Shown here: piece after piece, positions 49,460 through 60,171 of the stretch | Layout of the letters: each line of letters opens with the position of its first letter | Numbering within the stretch: position 1 is the first letter of the stretch | From: Isochrysis galbana | Taxonomy: Eukaryota > Haptophyta > Isochrysidales > Isochrysidaceae | Assembly: GCA_018136815.1 (NCBI GenBank) | Contig: CM030935.1 | Span: 3,856,299 to 3,920,298 of the forward strand | Reading direction: 5' to 3' | Length of the DNA: 64,000 bases | Notes under the pieces: model-generated | Database searches by the model: none | What the model was told of the DNA's origin: nothing | What the model saw: the letters and a program-made list of their open reading frames with translations, nothing else | Translations under genes and position numbers: made by a program

Positions 49460-50416
49460 TATTTTACCGATGGCCCCCGCGCACCACGTCGAAATCGGCC
49501 GCTTGCGGCCCCCGGTGATGACGTCGCCACGCCCCCAAGACGCGCCCTGAGTGCCCAACTTCGACCCGCGACCGGGTCGTCCAAGCAGCAGCCCGAAGAC
49601 CTCTACACGTTCCACCAGCTCAAAAACGCGCGCGAAACTTATGGGCTTTACAAGGCGTTGCAGAAGGCGGCGTTCAATCGCCTCGCGAAGGAGTCGCGGA
49701 GCGATCTCGACCACGCAACCTTGATCGAGACGTTAAAGGTGCCCTGGGAGCATGCCCTGAGCGTGGCATCGAACAGGAAGGCGTGGCAGATCGGGGGCCT
49801 GTGCGAGAACGGCGGCATCACCGCGCGCCCATACTATCTTCTGCGACGTGCGCAGGAGGGCAAGCCGGAGCAGGCCGCGCGCACACCTCTCGCCAAAATG
49901 AAAGTCCGAGCTGTCGACGAGCATCATCTCGAGCGCATCGCCAACTACGCGGCCTTGAAGCCGCCGTGGCAGCAAACGCCCGCGACGGCAGGAGAGGCTG
50001 TGGGCGAGGAGGGTGAGGAGGAGGGAGGTGAGGGCAGGGGCCGCAACGCTCGCTTCACCTCGAGCGATCTCGCTATGCTCCCTTGCACCGCGACGAGCCC
50101 GGCCGCGCAGCTCTACAGGTCGTACCGCCAGAAGATCAACACCCTCAAGAGCATGAAGGCGGCCGCGCTGCAGCATGAGATCGGCGCTCTTCCCCCCTGC
50201 CATCGCTTCACCTACGCCAACAGGATTCAGGCGCAGGCTCAGCTGATGTTGCGCTACAAGATAATATACGAGGAGAATATCGAGGAGGCGGTGGACGACG
50301 CGGGCGAACCTGTGGAGTTGCAATTCGAGATCAAGAAGTCGTGGCTCAACAAGGACTTGCTGAACTACATGTTTCCCGATGACGGCGAAGCCACCAGCGC
50401 CGCTCCAGCTGCCTGA
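49442..50416 (+). CDS. 5'-incomplete gene, hypothetical protein
   Basis: The frame is open from 49442, inside the MITE end, but has no ATG until well inside (49898), so the true start or first exon is missing. From ~49585 it codes convincingly: QQPEDLYTFHQLKNARETYG, LIETLKVPWEHALSVASNRK, then GGLCENGGITARPYYLLRRA, LYRSYRQKINTLKSMKAAAL and IKKSWLNKDLLNYMF. An acidic Gly/Glu linker lies near 50000-50035. I do not recognise the family. The region before 49585 is satellite-like sequence in the same frame, so the 5' part may have been replaced or fused by rearrangement. An alternative is a spliced exon with an acceptor near 49590 (CAAGCAGCAG). The protein is hydrophilic with no membrane span. Confidence 0.55.
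   Translation, partial: TDAPSLYFTDGPRAPRRNRPLAAPGDDVATPPRRALSAQLRPATGSSKQQPEDLYTFHQLKNARETYGLYKALQKAAFNRLAKESRSDLDHATLIETLKVPWEHALSVASNRKAWQIGGLCENGGITARPYYLLRRAQEGKPEQAARTPLAKMKVRAVDEHHLERIANYAALKPPWQQTPATAGEAVGEEGEEEGGEGRGRNARFTSSDLAMLPCTATSPAAQLYRSYRQKINTLKSMKAAALQHEIGALPPCHRFTYANRIQAQAQLMLRYKIIYEENIEEAVDDAGEPVELQFEIKKSWLNKDLLNYMFPDDGEATSAAPAA
49471..49580 (-). repeat. Dispersed relative of the 205-bp satellite unit
   Basis: The minus strand reads GTCGCGGGTCGAAGTTGGGC, a GCGTCTTGGGGGCGTG block, GACGTCATCACCGG and CGATTTCGACGTGGTGCGCG. This is the end of one satellite unit running into the start of the next (276-1250), with substitutions. Confidence 0.85.
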
Positions 50417-51399
50417 CCGAGGTGGTGTGGGAGGGCGGTGTGAGCGATGAGTCATCTACAGTGCGTACTGCGTGGTGCAAGAGTGAAGGCGTGAGGCAAG
50501 TGCACGTAGCAGCGGGCTCGTGGTGGGCGGCAATGCAGCTAAAAGTGCAGCCCTATACGTGTGAGTGCGATGTGCAGCCGGCGGCACGTGTGCAGTGTTG
50601 CTGGACTCATGCTGTTGTGTCCCTCGCGGGCTGTGATGGGTGAGGAATGCACGATTGCGCTTTCGTGGAGTGAGAGGTTGTGTGGAGTGTTGATATGATG
50701 CCAACCATAAAGTTTGTCCCACATTAATCGGCACAGCGGGCACGCACCTGATACTGAGAGCAGATGTACACCGGCGGCGAGCGCCCCGCGCTACACACAT
50801 GTCGCGCCATCTCGTGAAGTGTATGAGCGCTCCCTACAGTGAGTGAGTGGGAGACGAAGGAACAGAGGCAGCTCAGCAGAGGCATGGTGGGCGGTGGGCG
50901 AGGGCGTCGAGAGCTGCTCACCGGCCACGGCAGTGGTCCGGCAGTGGTCCAAGATAATGTGCCACCATGGCCTCGCGACTCCCTCTCCCTCCCGGTCCAC
51001 TAGAGCCCCTACTCCTCTCGCCTCGCGCTATTGTCAGACTTTTGTACAGCCGTTTTGGGCCCACTCGACCTGCTGCGACGGTCGTGTGAGAACGACGCGT
51101 GCGCGACGGAGCAGCGCTGGCAGGGCAGTGTGCCTGCGGTTCTGTCTCACCTGTGGGAGCCCTGTGGCAGCCCGCATAGTGGCTAGGCCAGATGTGTCGG
51201 ACCAGCCCGATGAAAGCGGGAGTCCTGCCGGCACTTGCCAAAAATAGAACGTCAAACTTTTGGCAACGAGGGGTAGAGAGGAGTAGTGCGTAGTTGCACG
51301 CCCGCCTCCTCTCTCCCTCTCTCCCTCCCTCGCTCCCTCGCTCTCTCGGCCTCCCCTTCCTGTGCCCCCTTCCCGTTCTCTCTCACCTCTCTCTGCCCA
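50417..51399. promoter_or_regulatory. Upstream region of the anoctamin gene
   Basis: No gene supported in about 980 bp. The last 110 bp before the ATG are strongly CT-rich (CTCTCCCTCTCTCCCTCC and similar), a likely 5' leader or promoter feature. Confidence 0.45.
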
Positions 51400-54300
51400 A
51401 TGCCCTCGCTCGCGGCCGGCAAGGGGCGGCGGCGGGATGCGCGGCTGATCGAGGGTGGCCCGCGCCTGCGCACGCGTTACGACTTCTTGCTCACCCTCGT
51501 GCTGCACGCACCCTCGTGGCTCGACCGCTTCGCTGCTGACGCCAGCAGAGAGGCAGAGGGCCGTGCGCGTGTCGAGGCGGTGCTCTCAGCGCTGACCGAG
51601 GCAGGACTGCGCATCAAATGCAAGCGACACCGCTCGCGAGATGGCGCTAAGCTACTCCTCGTCTTCATCACTGCCGAGCCCGCCAGGCTGGCCAGGCAAG
51701 CAGAAAAGCTGAGGATTGAGAGGTGGCTGCAGGAGGACGGTGTGGGCGACATGTCGAGGTACGGCACCGAGATGATTCTGCAGCAATCCAATGCGAAAGA
51801 CCACAATCTGAAGGTTGTCAAATCTGGTGGACTCCACTACTTTGCACCAGTTCACCCGGCCAGCGACGACGTGCCAGAAGCGGTGCCTAAGGGCTCAGCC
51901 AGCATCCCGCCGGGCGCTTGTGATGGGACAGTCAGCGCGGCGCACAGCGCATGTGGCACCGTGGGTAGCGGTGGTGAAGATGGCTTTGGCGGCGGCTTAC
52001 GCTCGGGCGGCACCGACGGCTTCAGCGGTGGCTTGCGCTTGGGCGGTACCGATGGATTTGGCGGTGGTGCCACTCGTAGCGATCGGGCGGACGAGCCGAA
52101 CTCAGTTACGCCCAACAGTTTGGCTGGTGTCACCGTCGGCAGTGGCGGCGCGGACGGCTTCGGTGGCGGTTTGCGCTCGGGGGGCGCGAACGGTTTTGGC
52201 GCCAGTGCTACCAGCTGCGGCGGAGCAGACGGCTTTCATGGCGTGCGCAACGATGACACCAAGGGCTTTGGCGGCGGGTTGGCCAGCGGTAGCGACGGCG
52301 CTCCTAGCGCTTCGCCGTTATCTCAGGGCATCTGTGACGGCAAAGGTCCAGCAACCTCCTCAGCGGTTGTCATGGCCGAGGCGGCATCCCTCGAAGTCGC
52401 GCAGTCGAGCCTAATCTCTTCGGCGTTCCGCGTCGAGCTCGTCTCGCATATCCTCAACTCCCCTCCTGAGCGAGGCGGTGCCGGCATGGCTGCGCTGATC
52501 AAGGCGGATCCTCGCAAGGCGACCATCCTACACATGGTGCCATTACACGACCCGCACTTCAACGCTTCACTCTACAAACAGGCTAACCGGCTCAACCCAT
52601 GGTCTCCATGGCAGCGGGATGCCTTCCTAGGCGACATCCGTTGGCAATTTGGTGAGAAGGTTCGTTGGCGCCCCAATCGCTCACTACTCAGAGGCTGAGC
52701 CAGCTAGCCCCTTCCTCACCCACCGGTCTCTTCCACCCAAATAGGCTTAACGCCACAACCCTTCGAGATGTAGCATTGCACTGTGGGCGCAGTGGGCGCT
52801 CTGATCAAGTCAATGATTTGTGCTGAAATAAGCATCACACACCCCTCATTTGATTTCTCTGGCCACTGTATCGCACCTTGATGCGGCAGAGTGTTCGCTA
52901 AAGCGTCCAATCGCTCCTTCCAGGTCGCCTTCTGTTACGCCTTCAATGTTTTCTACTGTACGTGGCTCGGCGCCGCTGCTATCCCCGGCACTTTTCTTTG
53001 GTTGCTCGGTTTCTTCGTCGATGAGCAGGTGAGCCTGTGCAGTGGCGAGCGCATCCCGGCAAGCGCCCCGCACGTTGCAGGCCGTCATCGCGTTCTCCAT
53101 GGGACGCGTGTGTCTCACTGTTTGTTTGGCCACTTCCCTGCGCTCTAGCCCCTTGGAATCTCCTCTCACTTTGTTACACCACTCAACAATCACACCCCCG
53201 CCATCCAGGCAAAGACGTTATACCCTTTCTACGCCATTTTCATGGCCTTTTGGTCTCTACTTTTGTGCAAGGCCTGGGAGCGTAAGGAACACGCGCTCGC
53301 CATTGAATGGGGCGTGTCCCACGCCAAACAGTCTGACGCTGTGAGGCCTGGCTTTGTTGGCTGGCCCCGCACCTCACCAATCACGGGCGAGGTCGAGCTT
53401 CACTACCCCAAGCACCTGCGAGCCCTCAAGTACTGCGTCACCGGGCTGCTAACCGCAGCGCAGGTACCAACATTATCCTAGCCCTCCTTCTCCGAGCCCT
53501 CTAGTGCGGGAAGCCAGCAAATAATATCTGCGCCAGTCGGTGTATCTCACGAGGCAAAATTTGTGGGTCGGCGGGTGGAGTTCATGTAACAACATAGTCA
53601 AGCACGGGAGTGGACTGGCGTGCGAGCAGCCTCTAAAGAGCCCACTCGCCTACCATGGCATGTGCGCCCCTCGGCAACTTACTGATACTGCGCTCCCTAG
53701 TGCATTTGCCCTGACGACTCAGCGCATTCTTCTGCAATAGGTCGCAGTCATGGTGGTATTGATTGCTCTACTCTACTCGGCATTCTTTTGGATTCAATCG
53801 ACCAACTTCTCTTGGCTAGAAACGCTCCTCCTCAACCTCTCTTGCTCTACTGCATGGGGCATCTCGCTTGAACTGCTGAATTGGATCGTCTGGTCGAGGC
53901 TGGCGGCCGCTCTCAATCGCTTCGAAAACCACAAGACCAGCAACTCGCATGAAAACCACCTGATTGCCAAAATTTTCATTTTCTTTTTCATCGATTGCTT
54001 CTTATGGTTCTTCATCTTGGCATTCTTTCAGATTCCCTTCGGATCGCAGGTGCTATGCCCCGGCTCTTGCCTGTTCTTAGCGGCGGGACGTATATTCCAC
54101 GAATCTCTAGCTCTTCTCGAAAACTCTTGGCAGCCCGGGCTCGCTCCCCAAGCGCACATTTGCTGCCCCTTCAGCCGACAATTGCCCCTGCCGCTGAGGG
54201 TTGCCCTATCCCGTTTGTTGCCCCTCTCGCCGATTGGTGGGTGGCAAATTTTCTCACCTCATCAAATCATGCCATGGCCGAGCAGATTGATGGTGTGTTG

Positions 54301-56692
54301 AATTCTCTCGGCGTGGTGCTTGACAAGCCCTTCGAGCGCGAGGATTGGGTCCCACGACTTGGGATGACCATTGGCGCCGTACTCTCAGTTACGCAGTGGA
54401 GCATGCTCATCTTTGCCGACGCGTACTTCCCATATTGGTGAGGCCCATACTGAGATGGCATCCGTCCAACCTATTCACGGCCGGGGGGGGGGGGGGGGGG
54501 CGCAGCTCAACCAGCGACATACAGCGCGCTTATCCACGCCCAGAGCCTACCCCGTTCACCTAATGACGCAGGCTGATGAAGCATTGGGAACGACGACAAG
54601 CTGCAAAGGATGTTCAAAAGCGCTCCACCGCTGGAAAGTCGAAATCTCGGACGAGGCTAGGGGGCGCCCTAGCTGGGAACGCCCCTCTCGGTCCCGTCTG
54701 TGCCTCTGAGATGGAACTGGGCTCTGTGAGCAGCTCGGTAGCCGTTGAGCGTCCATCTACCGGCACGCGCACAGCTCACCGCGGCCTCGACCACGCCACC
54801 ATGGAGCTCCAGCGAGCCGGTAGGGTGCCGGGTGGAGCTGGCGGCATCGCGGATCTGGTGGGAGGCGGTGTAGTTCGTGGTGCCACCTTGACCGCCACAG
54901 GCACCGCAATTCGCAGCGGCAAGTATGGTTTCGGGCCGAAAGGCCCGACGGCTGGCAAGGTAGATTCTTTTCTCAAGCAAGCCACCGCCACGCCGTACGA
55001 CCCAATGCTCGACTACTCGGGGATGGTCATCCAGTGAGTCAAGATTCGCATGCCATGGCTAGGACACTCCTACGGCTCGCCCATCGCTGCTTCCAAGACA
55101 GCCACGATGCGTGTGCGCCCCGCCAAAGCTAAGCTCGGCGCCTAACGCTCAATGGGAGCTCCCCCGCCGCACGTTAACATCGACGCACCCCCTCATTGCA
55201 GGTACGGCTACGTCGCGTTCTTCTCCGTCTCGTGGCCACTAGCTCCCCTCGTCTGCTTGTTGCACACTATGCTCCGCCTCAGATCCAATACCCTTCGGCT
55301 CACCAAGCTCTCGCAGGTGCGCCACGCCGCGCGAGGGAAGCTGAGAAGATGACATCTCGGCACGCTCTCTCACCGCCCTCTCACCATGCCTCCTTACAAT
55401 TCGCAGCGACCCTTGCCCGAGTCGGTCAATGGCATCGGCTTATGGCGTACTCTGCTTGGCTTCGAGGCGCTCGTTGCTGTTCTCCTGAACTGCCTCATCG
55501 TCTCGGTGAGTTCGCCAAGTCGTTTTTGCATTTCTGGGCCAACCAATGGCTAGGCTAAGATCAGGTTCCCTTCAGGGTGCAAGAGCTCGCGCCCTGTGAA
55601 CACAATTTGGGTCTCGTCGACACGCACGCTGTGAAAGACACTTTCCTGCCGACATCATGTCTGAATCCACTCCCCTCCCGCCCATAGATCTCAACCGACC
55701 AGCTCGACCACATATCGTGTTGGATCCACTCGCTCATGCGTGATGCTGGTGCGCTCCTCCTCTCCTCGCGGCCATGCACAAAGGCTAAAGCTGATTAGAG
55801 CATCTGCGCTCCGCCTCCCCCCCCCCCCCCACTCCCTCCCCGCGCCTAGGCGAGTGTGATCTGGGTGATGTGCCCACATCGGCTCGATTCTTGATCGCAT
55901 TTGCTGCGGAGAATGTGCTCCTAGTGCTCGCCTTTTTGATTATGAAAATGATCCCCAACCAACGCAAGGTAAGCAACCCGCGTGCCTTCTGACAAGATAA
56001 AACATTGCCCCATGTGTGATCTAGGCAATGCGGGTCGCTCTCGTCTAATGATTTGCGGGCTTTCCATGCCCTGCTTTAAGTCACCTCTTTATCCCAGTAA
56101 TATCCCTCGTCGCCCGCCCCACATGTGGTGAACACGATGTCCATACACTGCCGCCTCCATCCCACAGGATGTACGAATGCATCTTGCACGCCAAGCATTC
56201 CAATTCAAGCGCCGTTATTACGAGACCGTCGAAGCGGAAGCACTTCTCGAGGGCGGCACCGCGGCCACCAGCCGGTCCTCATTCGGTGCTCGCGGGACCG
56301 CTGGCACCCAAAGGATCCAACCGAATGCGTGGGTGGACTTCTCCTCGGAGTGGGCCTCCTGTTCGGACCTTTCCGATGGCATGGAGGAGATTGAGGTCCC
56401 GCCCTCCATCGCCGCTGCTGTTCGACCGCGTGCTGCCCCATCGCGCACAGATACCCATTCTGTGAGCGTAGTGGCGTCAGGTTGCAATGCTCTAGTCGGC
56501 TCGCGACATGCACCACCACCGCCGCCTCCTCCATCAAACGCCGGGTTGGTGCTCAAGGGCGGCGGCGGTGTTGGCGGCGGCAGCAGAGTGGCGGCGCGAG
56601 GGAGCACAGCGAGAGATCGCGCAGCGGCCGCGAATGCCGCGAAGCGAACGGGAGCGGGAGCGGGAGCTGCGGGACCTGGAGCTAGGGTTTGA
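51400..56692 (+). CDS. TMEM16/anoctamin family channel or lipid scramblase
   Basis: Eleven exons are read: 51400-52659, 52924-53028, 53209-53463, 53741-54049, 54175-54437, 54572-55033, 55202-55316, 55407-55505, 55688-55748, 55850-55968 and 56168-56692. They give about 1,190 residues with consistent phases. The cytosolic N-terminus has an anoctamin dimerisation-like start (RTRYDFLLTLVL), then a Gly-rich repeat region (~188-295). Family motifs follow: AALIKADPRKATILHMVPLH, DIRWQFGEK at TM1, VFYCTWLGAAAIPGTFLWLL, LYPFYAIFMAFWSLLLCKAW with the ERKEHALAIEWG sequence, and YGYVAFFSVSWPLAPLVCLL. Members conduct ions or scramble lipids, usually under Ca2+ control. The start of exon 5 (54175) is the least certain junction; it was chosen for frame and a pyrimidine-rich acceptor. 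The C-terminus is Gly/Ala-rich and disordered. Confidence 0.88.
51960..52290 (+). repeat. Imperfect Gly-rich coding repeat in anoctamin exon 1
   Basis: Units of about 13-18 codons built on GGxDGFGGGLRSGG recur at least seven times between 51960 and 52280 with variation. They encode a flexible, probably disordered cytosolic segment not found in typical anoctamins. Confidence 0.85.
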
Positions 56693-57100
56693 GAGCCGGC
56701 GAGAGGCGAGGCGAGATGCAGGAGGATGAGGGTAGGTGCGGGTAATGATAGAGAGCACTCACAATTGTTCGCTCGACTTCCCAAACAGGAGGACTGGCTA
56801 TTAGCTATGATAGGACATGCATGCATCGACGGCATCATGCATGCGCGCGAATGCTGCAGGGCCTACCTACTATCTAGCCATGATTCGTGCGTTCGCCCAT
56901 ACATGCAGCGCATCCTTGTACATGGTGCACGTAGCTCACGCATGTGCACATGTGGCATGGTGGCAGCGCAAAGGGTAAGCCCGGTCACCCACTCTTTTTA
57001 ACCACTAGTTCCCCCGCTCTCTTGGGTGTCCAAGAAATTCCCAACCCCTAGCACCTAGCCCGATAAGCACTTCATCGCCTCCTCCCGCGAACCCCCTGCG
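56693..57100. other. Anoctamin 3' flank
   Basis: No gene seen. The 3' untranslated region and spacer run up to the target site of the family B element. Confidence 0.5.
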
Positions 57101-57118
57101 GCCCCGCCCCACAAAAGA

Positions 57119-57866
57119 TTAAACCTTTTAATAGTCTCACCGCACACGCGGCCGTGGACCCTCTACTTTCTACTCACGTAGGAAACTTTCTACACCCCCA
57201 CTTCCCCGGCCCTTCTCCCCCCGCCATAAGGCGACTCCCCCCGTGCACTACTAGGGGGATAGGGGTGAAGGGCTTAGATATGGTCCGGTGGCCCGCGCCC
57301 CCCCCGGTGATCATTCCCCCCCTTCCTCCTGTGTCTCCGAGTGGGCGGCGGTCTCAGCCCCGACTTATCCTGTAAACAGGTGCGGGACTTACCTATTTTT
57401 CGGTGAGCGGAGCTCTCGCTCCGCCCACCCCCTTCTCCGCGCTCTCTCTCCCCTCTCCTGCGGCACGCGCGATGGCGCGCCTGCGGCAGGCCTGCAGCTG
57501 CCTGCTGGCGACCCCTGGAGGCTCTTGGAGGCCAGCTCTGGGGGCAGAGGAGGCTGGGACTGGGCCCTGGTCTCCCCTGCCTCTCCCTCGCTGGCGCTCC
57601 TGAGCCTCTGGGGCCCCCAATCTGCACCTGTCTGCCTGTCGACCAGGGGGGGAGGGGGGGTTGGAGCAATGGGCTGGCCACGAGGGGCCAGGATGGGCGA
57701 ATGGGGCGAGCCTGTGGGGAAGGGAGTGGGTCAGTAGGGCAGTGGCCTCCTGGCAAGCCATCAGGCGTGCCAGGAGGATGGGTGGTTCCTCCCCCATGGC
57801 AGGGGAGGAGTGGAGAGAGGGGGGGGCTCGTGCCCCCCCATGGGGCAACCAAGTATAAACTTAGTT
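57119..57866 (-). mobile_element. Intact family B retroposon with 18-bp target duplication
   Basis: The 748-bp element lies between exact copies of GCCCCGCCCCACAAAAGA (57101-57118 and 57867-57884). On the minus strand it starts AACTAAGTTTATACTTGGTT, the same opening as the LINE at 43475, and ends GTGCGGTGAGACTATTAAAA. It is GC-rich, contains a GGAGCTCTCGCTCC hairpin and has no protein domain. This is the reference copy for family B. Confidence 0.93.
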
Positions 57867-57884
57867 GCCCCGCCCCACAAAAGA

Positions 57885-58204
57885 AAATGGCGTCGGTGAG
57901 CATGAACCCCCCCCCCCCGGGAGGGGCGTTAGTGCCTCAAGGGAGGGGCGCGAGGCACCCCGCCATGACCCCTACTCCAAGAGTAGGTTGCGATGTCGTA
58001 ATAGTAGATGATAGTAAAACATCTATGTGTTGCTAGTATCACCCTGGCACCATCGCGGTGACCAGGGTGGCCAAGAGGAGAGAGAGCGACGCCATCGATC
58101 GCGCTCTCCTCTCAACAGAACCGAACATACTTTTATAAGTGGGGGTCAATGGGGGCCACGCGCCACCCTCACCCCATTGCAAATAACCCCCTAGGTGGGC
58201 TTGC
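57885..58204 (-). repeat. Family A fragments
   Basis: TACTTTTATAAGTGGGGGTC with AATGGGGGCC (58128-58160) matches the start of family A. A related GAGTAGGTTG block occurs near 57980. Both are short and diverged. Confidence 0.65.
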
Positions 58205-58510
58205 ACAATCAACCTCAAAAAACACATCTGAAAATTCAGGGCTACACACCTACTAAAAAAAACCTTCTAATATTCTTACCGCACTCGCGGCGAATGGAAC
58301 CACTACCTACTACACGTAGTACGTAGCATACTTTCTACACCCCCACTCCCCCGGCCCTTCTCCCCCCGCCATTAGGCGGCTCCCCCCGTACACTACTGGG
58401 GGGATAGGGGTGAAGGGCTTAGATATGGTCCGGTGGCCCGCGCCCCCCCCCGGTGATCCGTTCCCCCCTTCCTCCTACGCCTCCCGGGCTGGCCGCCGGG
58501 GCCGTGGACT
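58205..58510 (-). repeat. LINE-type 3' signature joined to a family B 3' end
   Basis: On the minus strand the B end GAGTGCGGTAAGAATATTAG runs straight into TTTTTTTTAGTAGGTGTG, TAGCCCTGAATTTTCAGATG and a T run. The last block is the 3' signature of the intact LINE. The B part continues to about 58500. Confidence 0.75.
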
Positions 58511-58671
58511 AGGAGGAGGAAGGAGTCGTGCGAGCAGCGCTTGCGCTCGGCGTCCAGTCGACAGGTGGCCGTGCCGAGAGAGTCGAACGAAGCCAGCGAG
58601 CAGGAGCGCGAGAGCGGAGGAAGACCGTGCGGATGCGCGCCGAGTCGCCACCATCGTGAGGAAGACGAGTA

Positions 58672-58795
58672 ACTAAGTTTATACTTAGTTCGCCCATGGG
58701 GGGGCACGAGCCCCTCTCTCTCTCCACTCCTCCCCTGCCATGGGGGAGGAACCACCCACTCTCCTGGCACGCCTGATGGCCTGCCAGGAGCACAT
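58672..58795 (+). mobile_element. Family B 5' end joined to a LINE ORF2 fragment
   Basis: AACTAAGTTTATACTTAGTT opens the element. The B sequence then runs to GATGGCCTGCCAGGAGCAC and switches at about 58793 to LINE ORF2 sequence in the same orientation. The stretch 58511-58671 before it is unassigned. Confidence 0.8.
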
Positions 58796-59026
58796 TGCAG
58801 GGATAGAACTCGACGACGGGGACGGGGAGCCCGACGCCAGGAAAATAGACAGAATACGCGAACTGAATGACACGATAGACAAGATCCGGAAAACATCCAG
58901 ACCAACGATCAAAGAAAGCTTCGACGCCCTCAAGCATGAGGAAAGAATGACGAAGGAATTCTTCCAGAAGTTCCAGTCCCGCACCTCCAATAGCGCCATA
59001 CCGGAGCTTTACATCACGGAGGGTTG
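58793..59026 (+). pseudogene. LINE ORF2 fragment (linker between endonuclease and RT)
   Basis: The frame carries DARKIDRIRELNDTIDKIRK, SRPTIKESFDALKHEERMTK and SNSAIPELYITEG. These match residues around 410-480 of the intact ORF2 (NARKVDRMRELNEKVDAIRK, SRPTIKESFDSLKCEERMTK), with many synonymous-type changes. It is only about 78 codons long and non-functional alone. Confidence 0.9.
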
Positions 59027-59607
59027 AAACGAACAAATGCGGCGTGCAATGCGGCGGAGCTTTGAGACAACTCATTGGTGAAAACAAAATTCACTCAATT
59101 TTCTCACACACTACACATTGATAGAAGCACCGCATCCGCCTAGAGTATATAAAATACTCTGGATGCGACAAGGTGGGACCAGGGTCCAGGGTCTGACTGA
59201 GGGGGGGGGGGGGATAAACATTATGGGGGAGGCACCCCCCCCCCCCCCCGATACCACTCAGACACCTGGCTCGTCAGGCATGGCGGGAGTCTGGGGCTGA
59301 AAAGTTGTGTCCAATTAGTCAGTGGGGTTGACTAGGGCATAATATTCTTCATTCTTTTTCTTTGTTTTTGTTATTTAATTTTAATTATTTATAGCCAGGG
59401 CCTTGACACAAACATCACATAACCGGCTCGTTGCAAGCAAGCGTTCGCAAAGAAGTCTGTGAGTGCTCGAGCTAGAGGAGAGGGAGCACTAACACCGGTG
59501 CCAAAATTACAATCTTGACGTCAAAAACACAATGAGGAAGAAACAATCGCACATCACCCGCGATCGATGAAATGAGCTTGGTATGGATGCAAGAGGACAC
59601 GAGGCTG
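59027..59607. other. AT-rich spacer with poly-G and poly-C runs
   Basis: A poly-G run (59202-59212) and a poly-C run (59236-59249) lie close together and could form a hairpin. An AT-rich run follows (59340-59395). No gene seen. Confidence 0.4.
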
Positions 59608-60171
59608 TCATGAAGCCTGTGCATCATCAACAGCATCCTCCTCCGAGTCGTCACGCTTTGCGTCCTTCAACTCACCCGAACCGCAGCGCGCACACTTCAC
59701 CTCCTTGGGTCGCTCCTTATCTCCCCCCTCGGTGTGGACAATCTTTGGAGACGTCTCCCGCGAGACAATGACCCACGCTTCATCGCCCGAGGAGGAGGCG
59801 GTAGACGCCTCCCTCTTCACCGTGATCCGGGCTGTGTTGTACTTTGCTCGCCGGAGCGGCGGCGCGCGGACGTCGGCGAGCTCGGCAGCCAGGTCGAGCC
59901 CGAGTGCCTCAAGCTGTGCAGCAAGCTTGGTGAAGGCCACGCCACGCTGGAAGAAGGGAAGCTCCTCGAACGGGATAGTCGAGCCGTCAACGCTCCTGTC
60001 AAATTCGATCGGTCCATCGAGGAACGCCTCGTTGTGCAGCCGCTGGAGGCGACGGCGGCCGAGGCGTGGCGGTTCCTTGTTCATGCCGGGCGGCCAATCT
60101 GAAGCCACCTTGGCTCGTGGGCGCTCAGGCAGATAGCTGGGGAGCAGCAGCTCATGGTGAGGGAAGCCCAT
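59608..60171 (-). CDS. Hypothetical protein with a CxxC motif
   Basis: The 187-residue single-exon frame has no recognised domain. Residues ~40-100 are the most protein-like part (RRLQRLHNEAFLDGPIEFDR, FEELPFFQRGVAFTKLAAQL). A Ser-rich segment follows, then a lone CARCGSGE CxxC pair near residue 160 and an acidic tail. It is hydrophilic, with no membrane span or signal. The ATG at 60171 is the first in frame. Upstream lies CT/GA-rich simple sequence, which fits a leader. The single CxxC could bind zinc only with a partner. Function unknown. Confidence 0.55.
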   Translation of the reverse strand: MGFPHHELLLPSYLPERPRAKVASDWPPGMNKEPPRLGRRRLQRLHNEAFLDGPIEFDRSVDGSTIPFEELPFFQRGVAFTKLAAQLEALGLDLAAELADVRAPPLRRAKYNTARITVKREASTASSSGDEAWVIVSRETSPKIVHTEGGDKERPKEVKCARCGSGELKDAKRDDSEEDAVDDAQAS

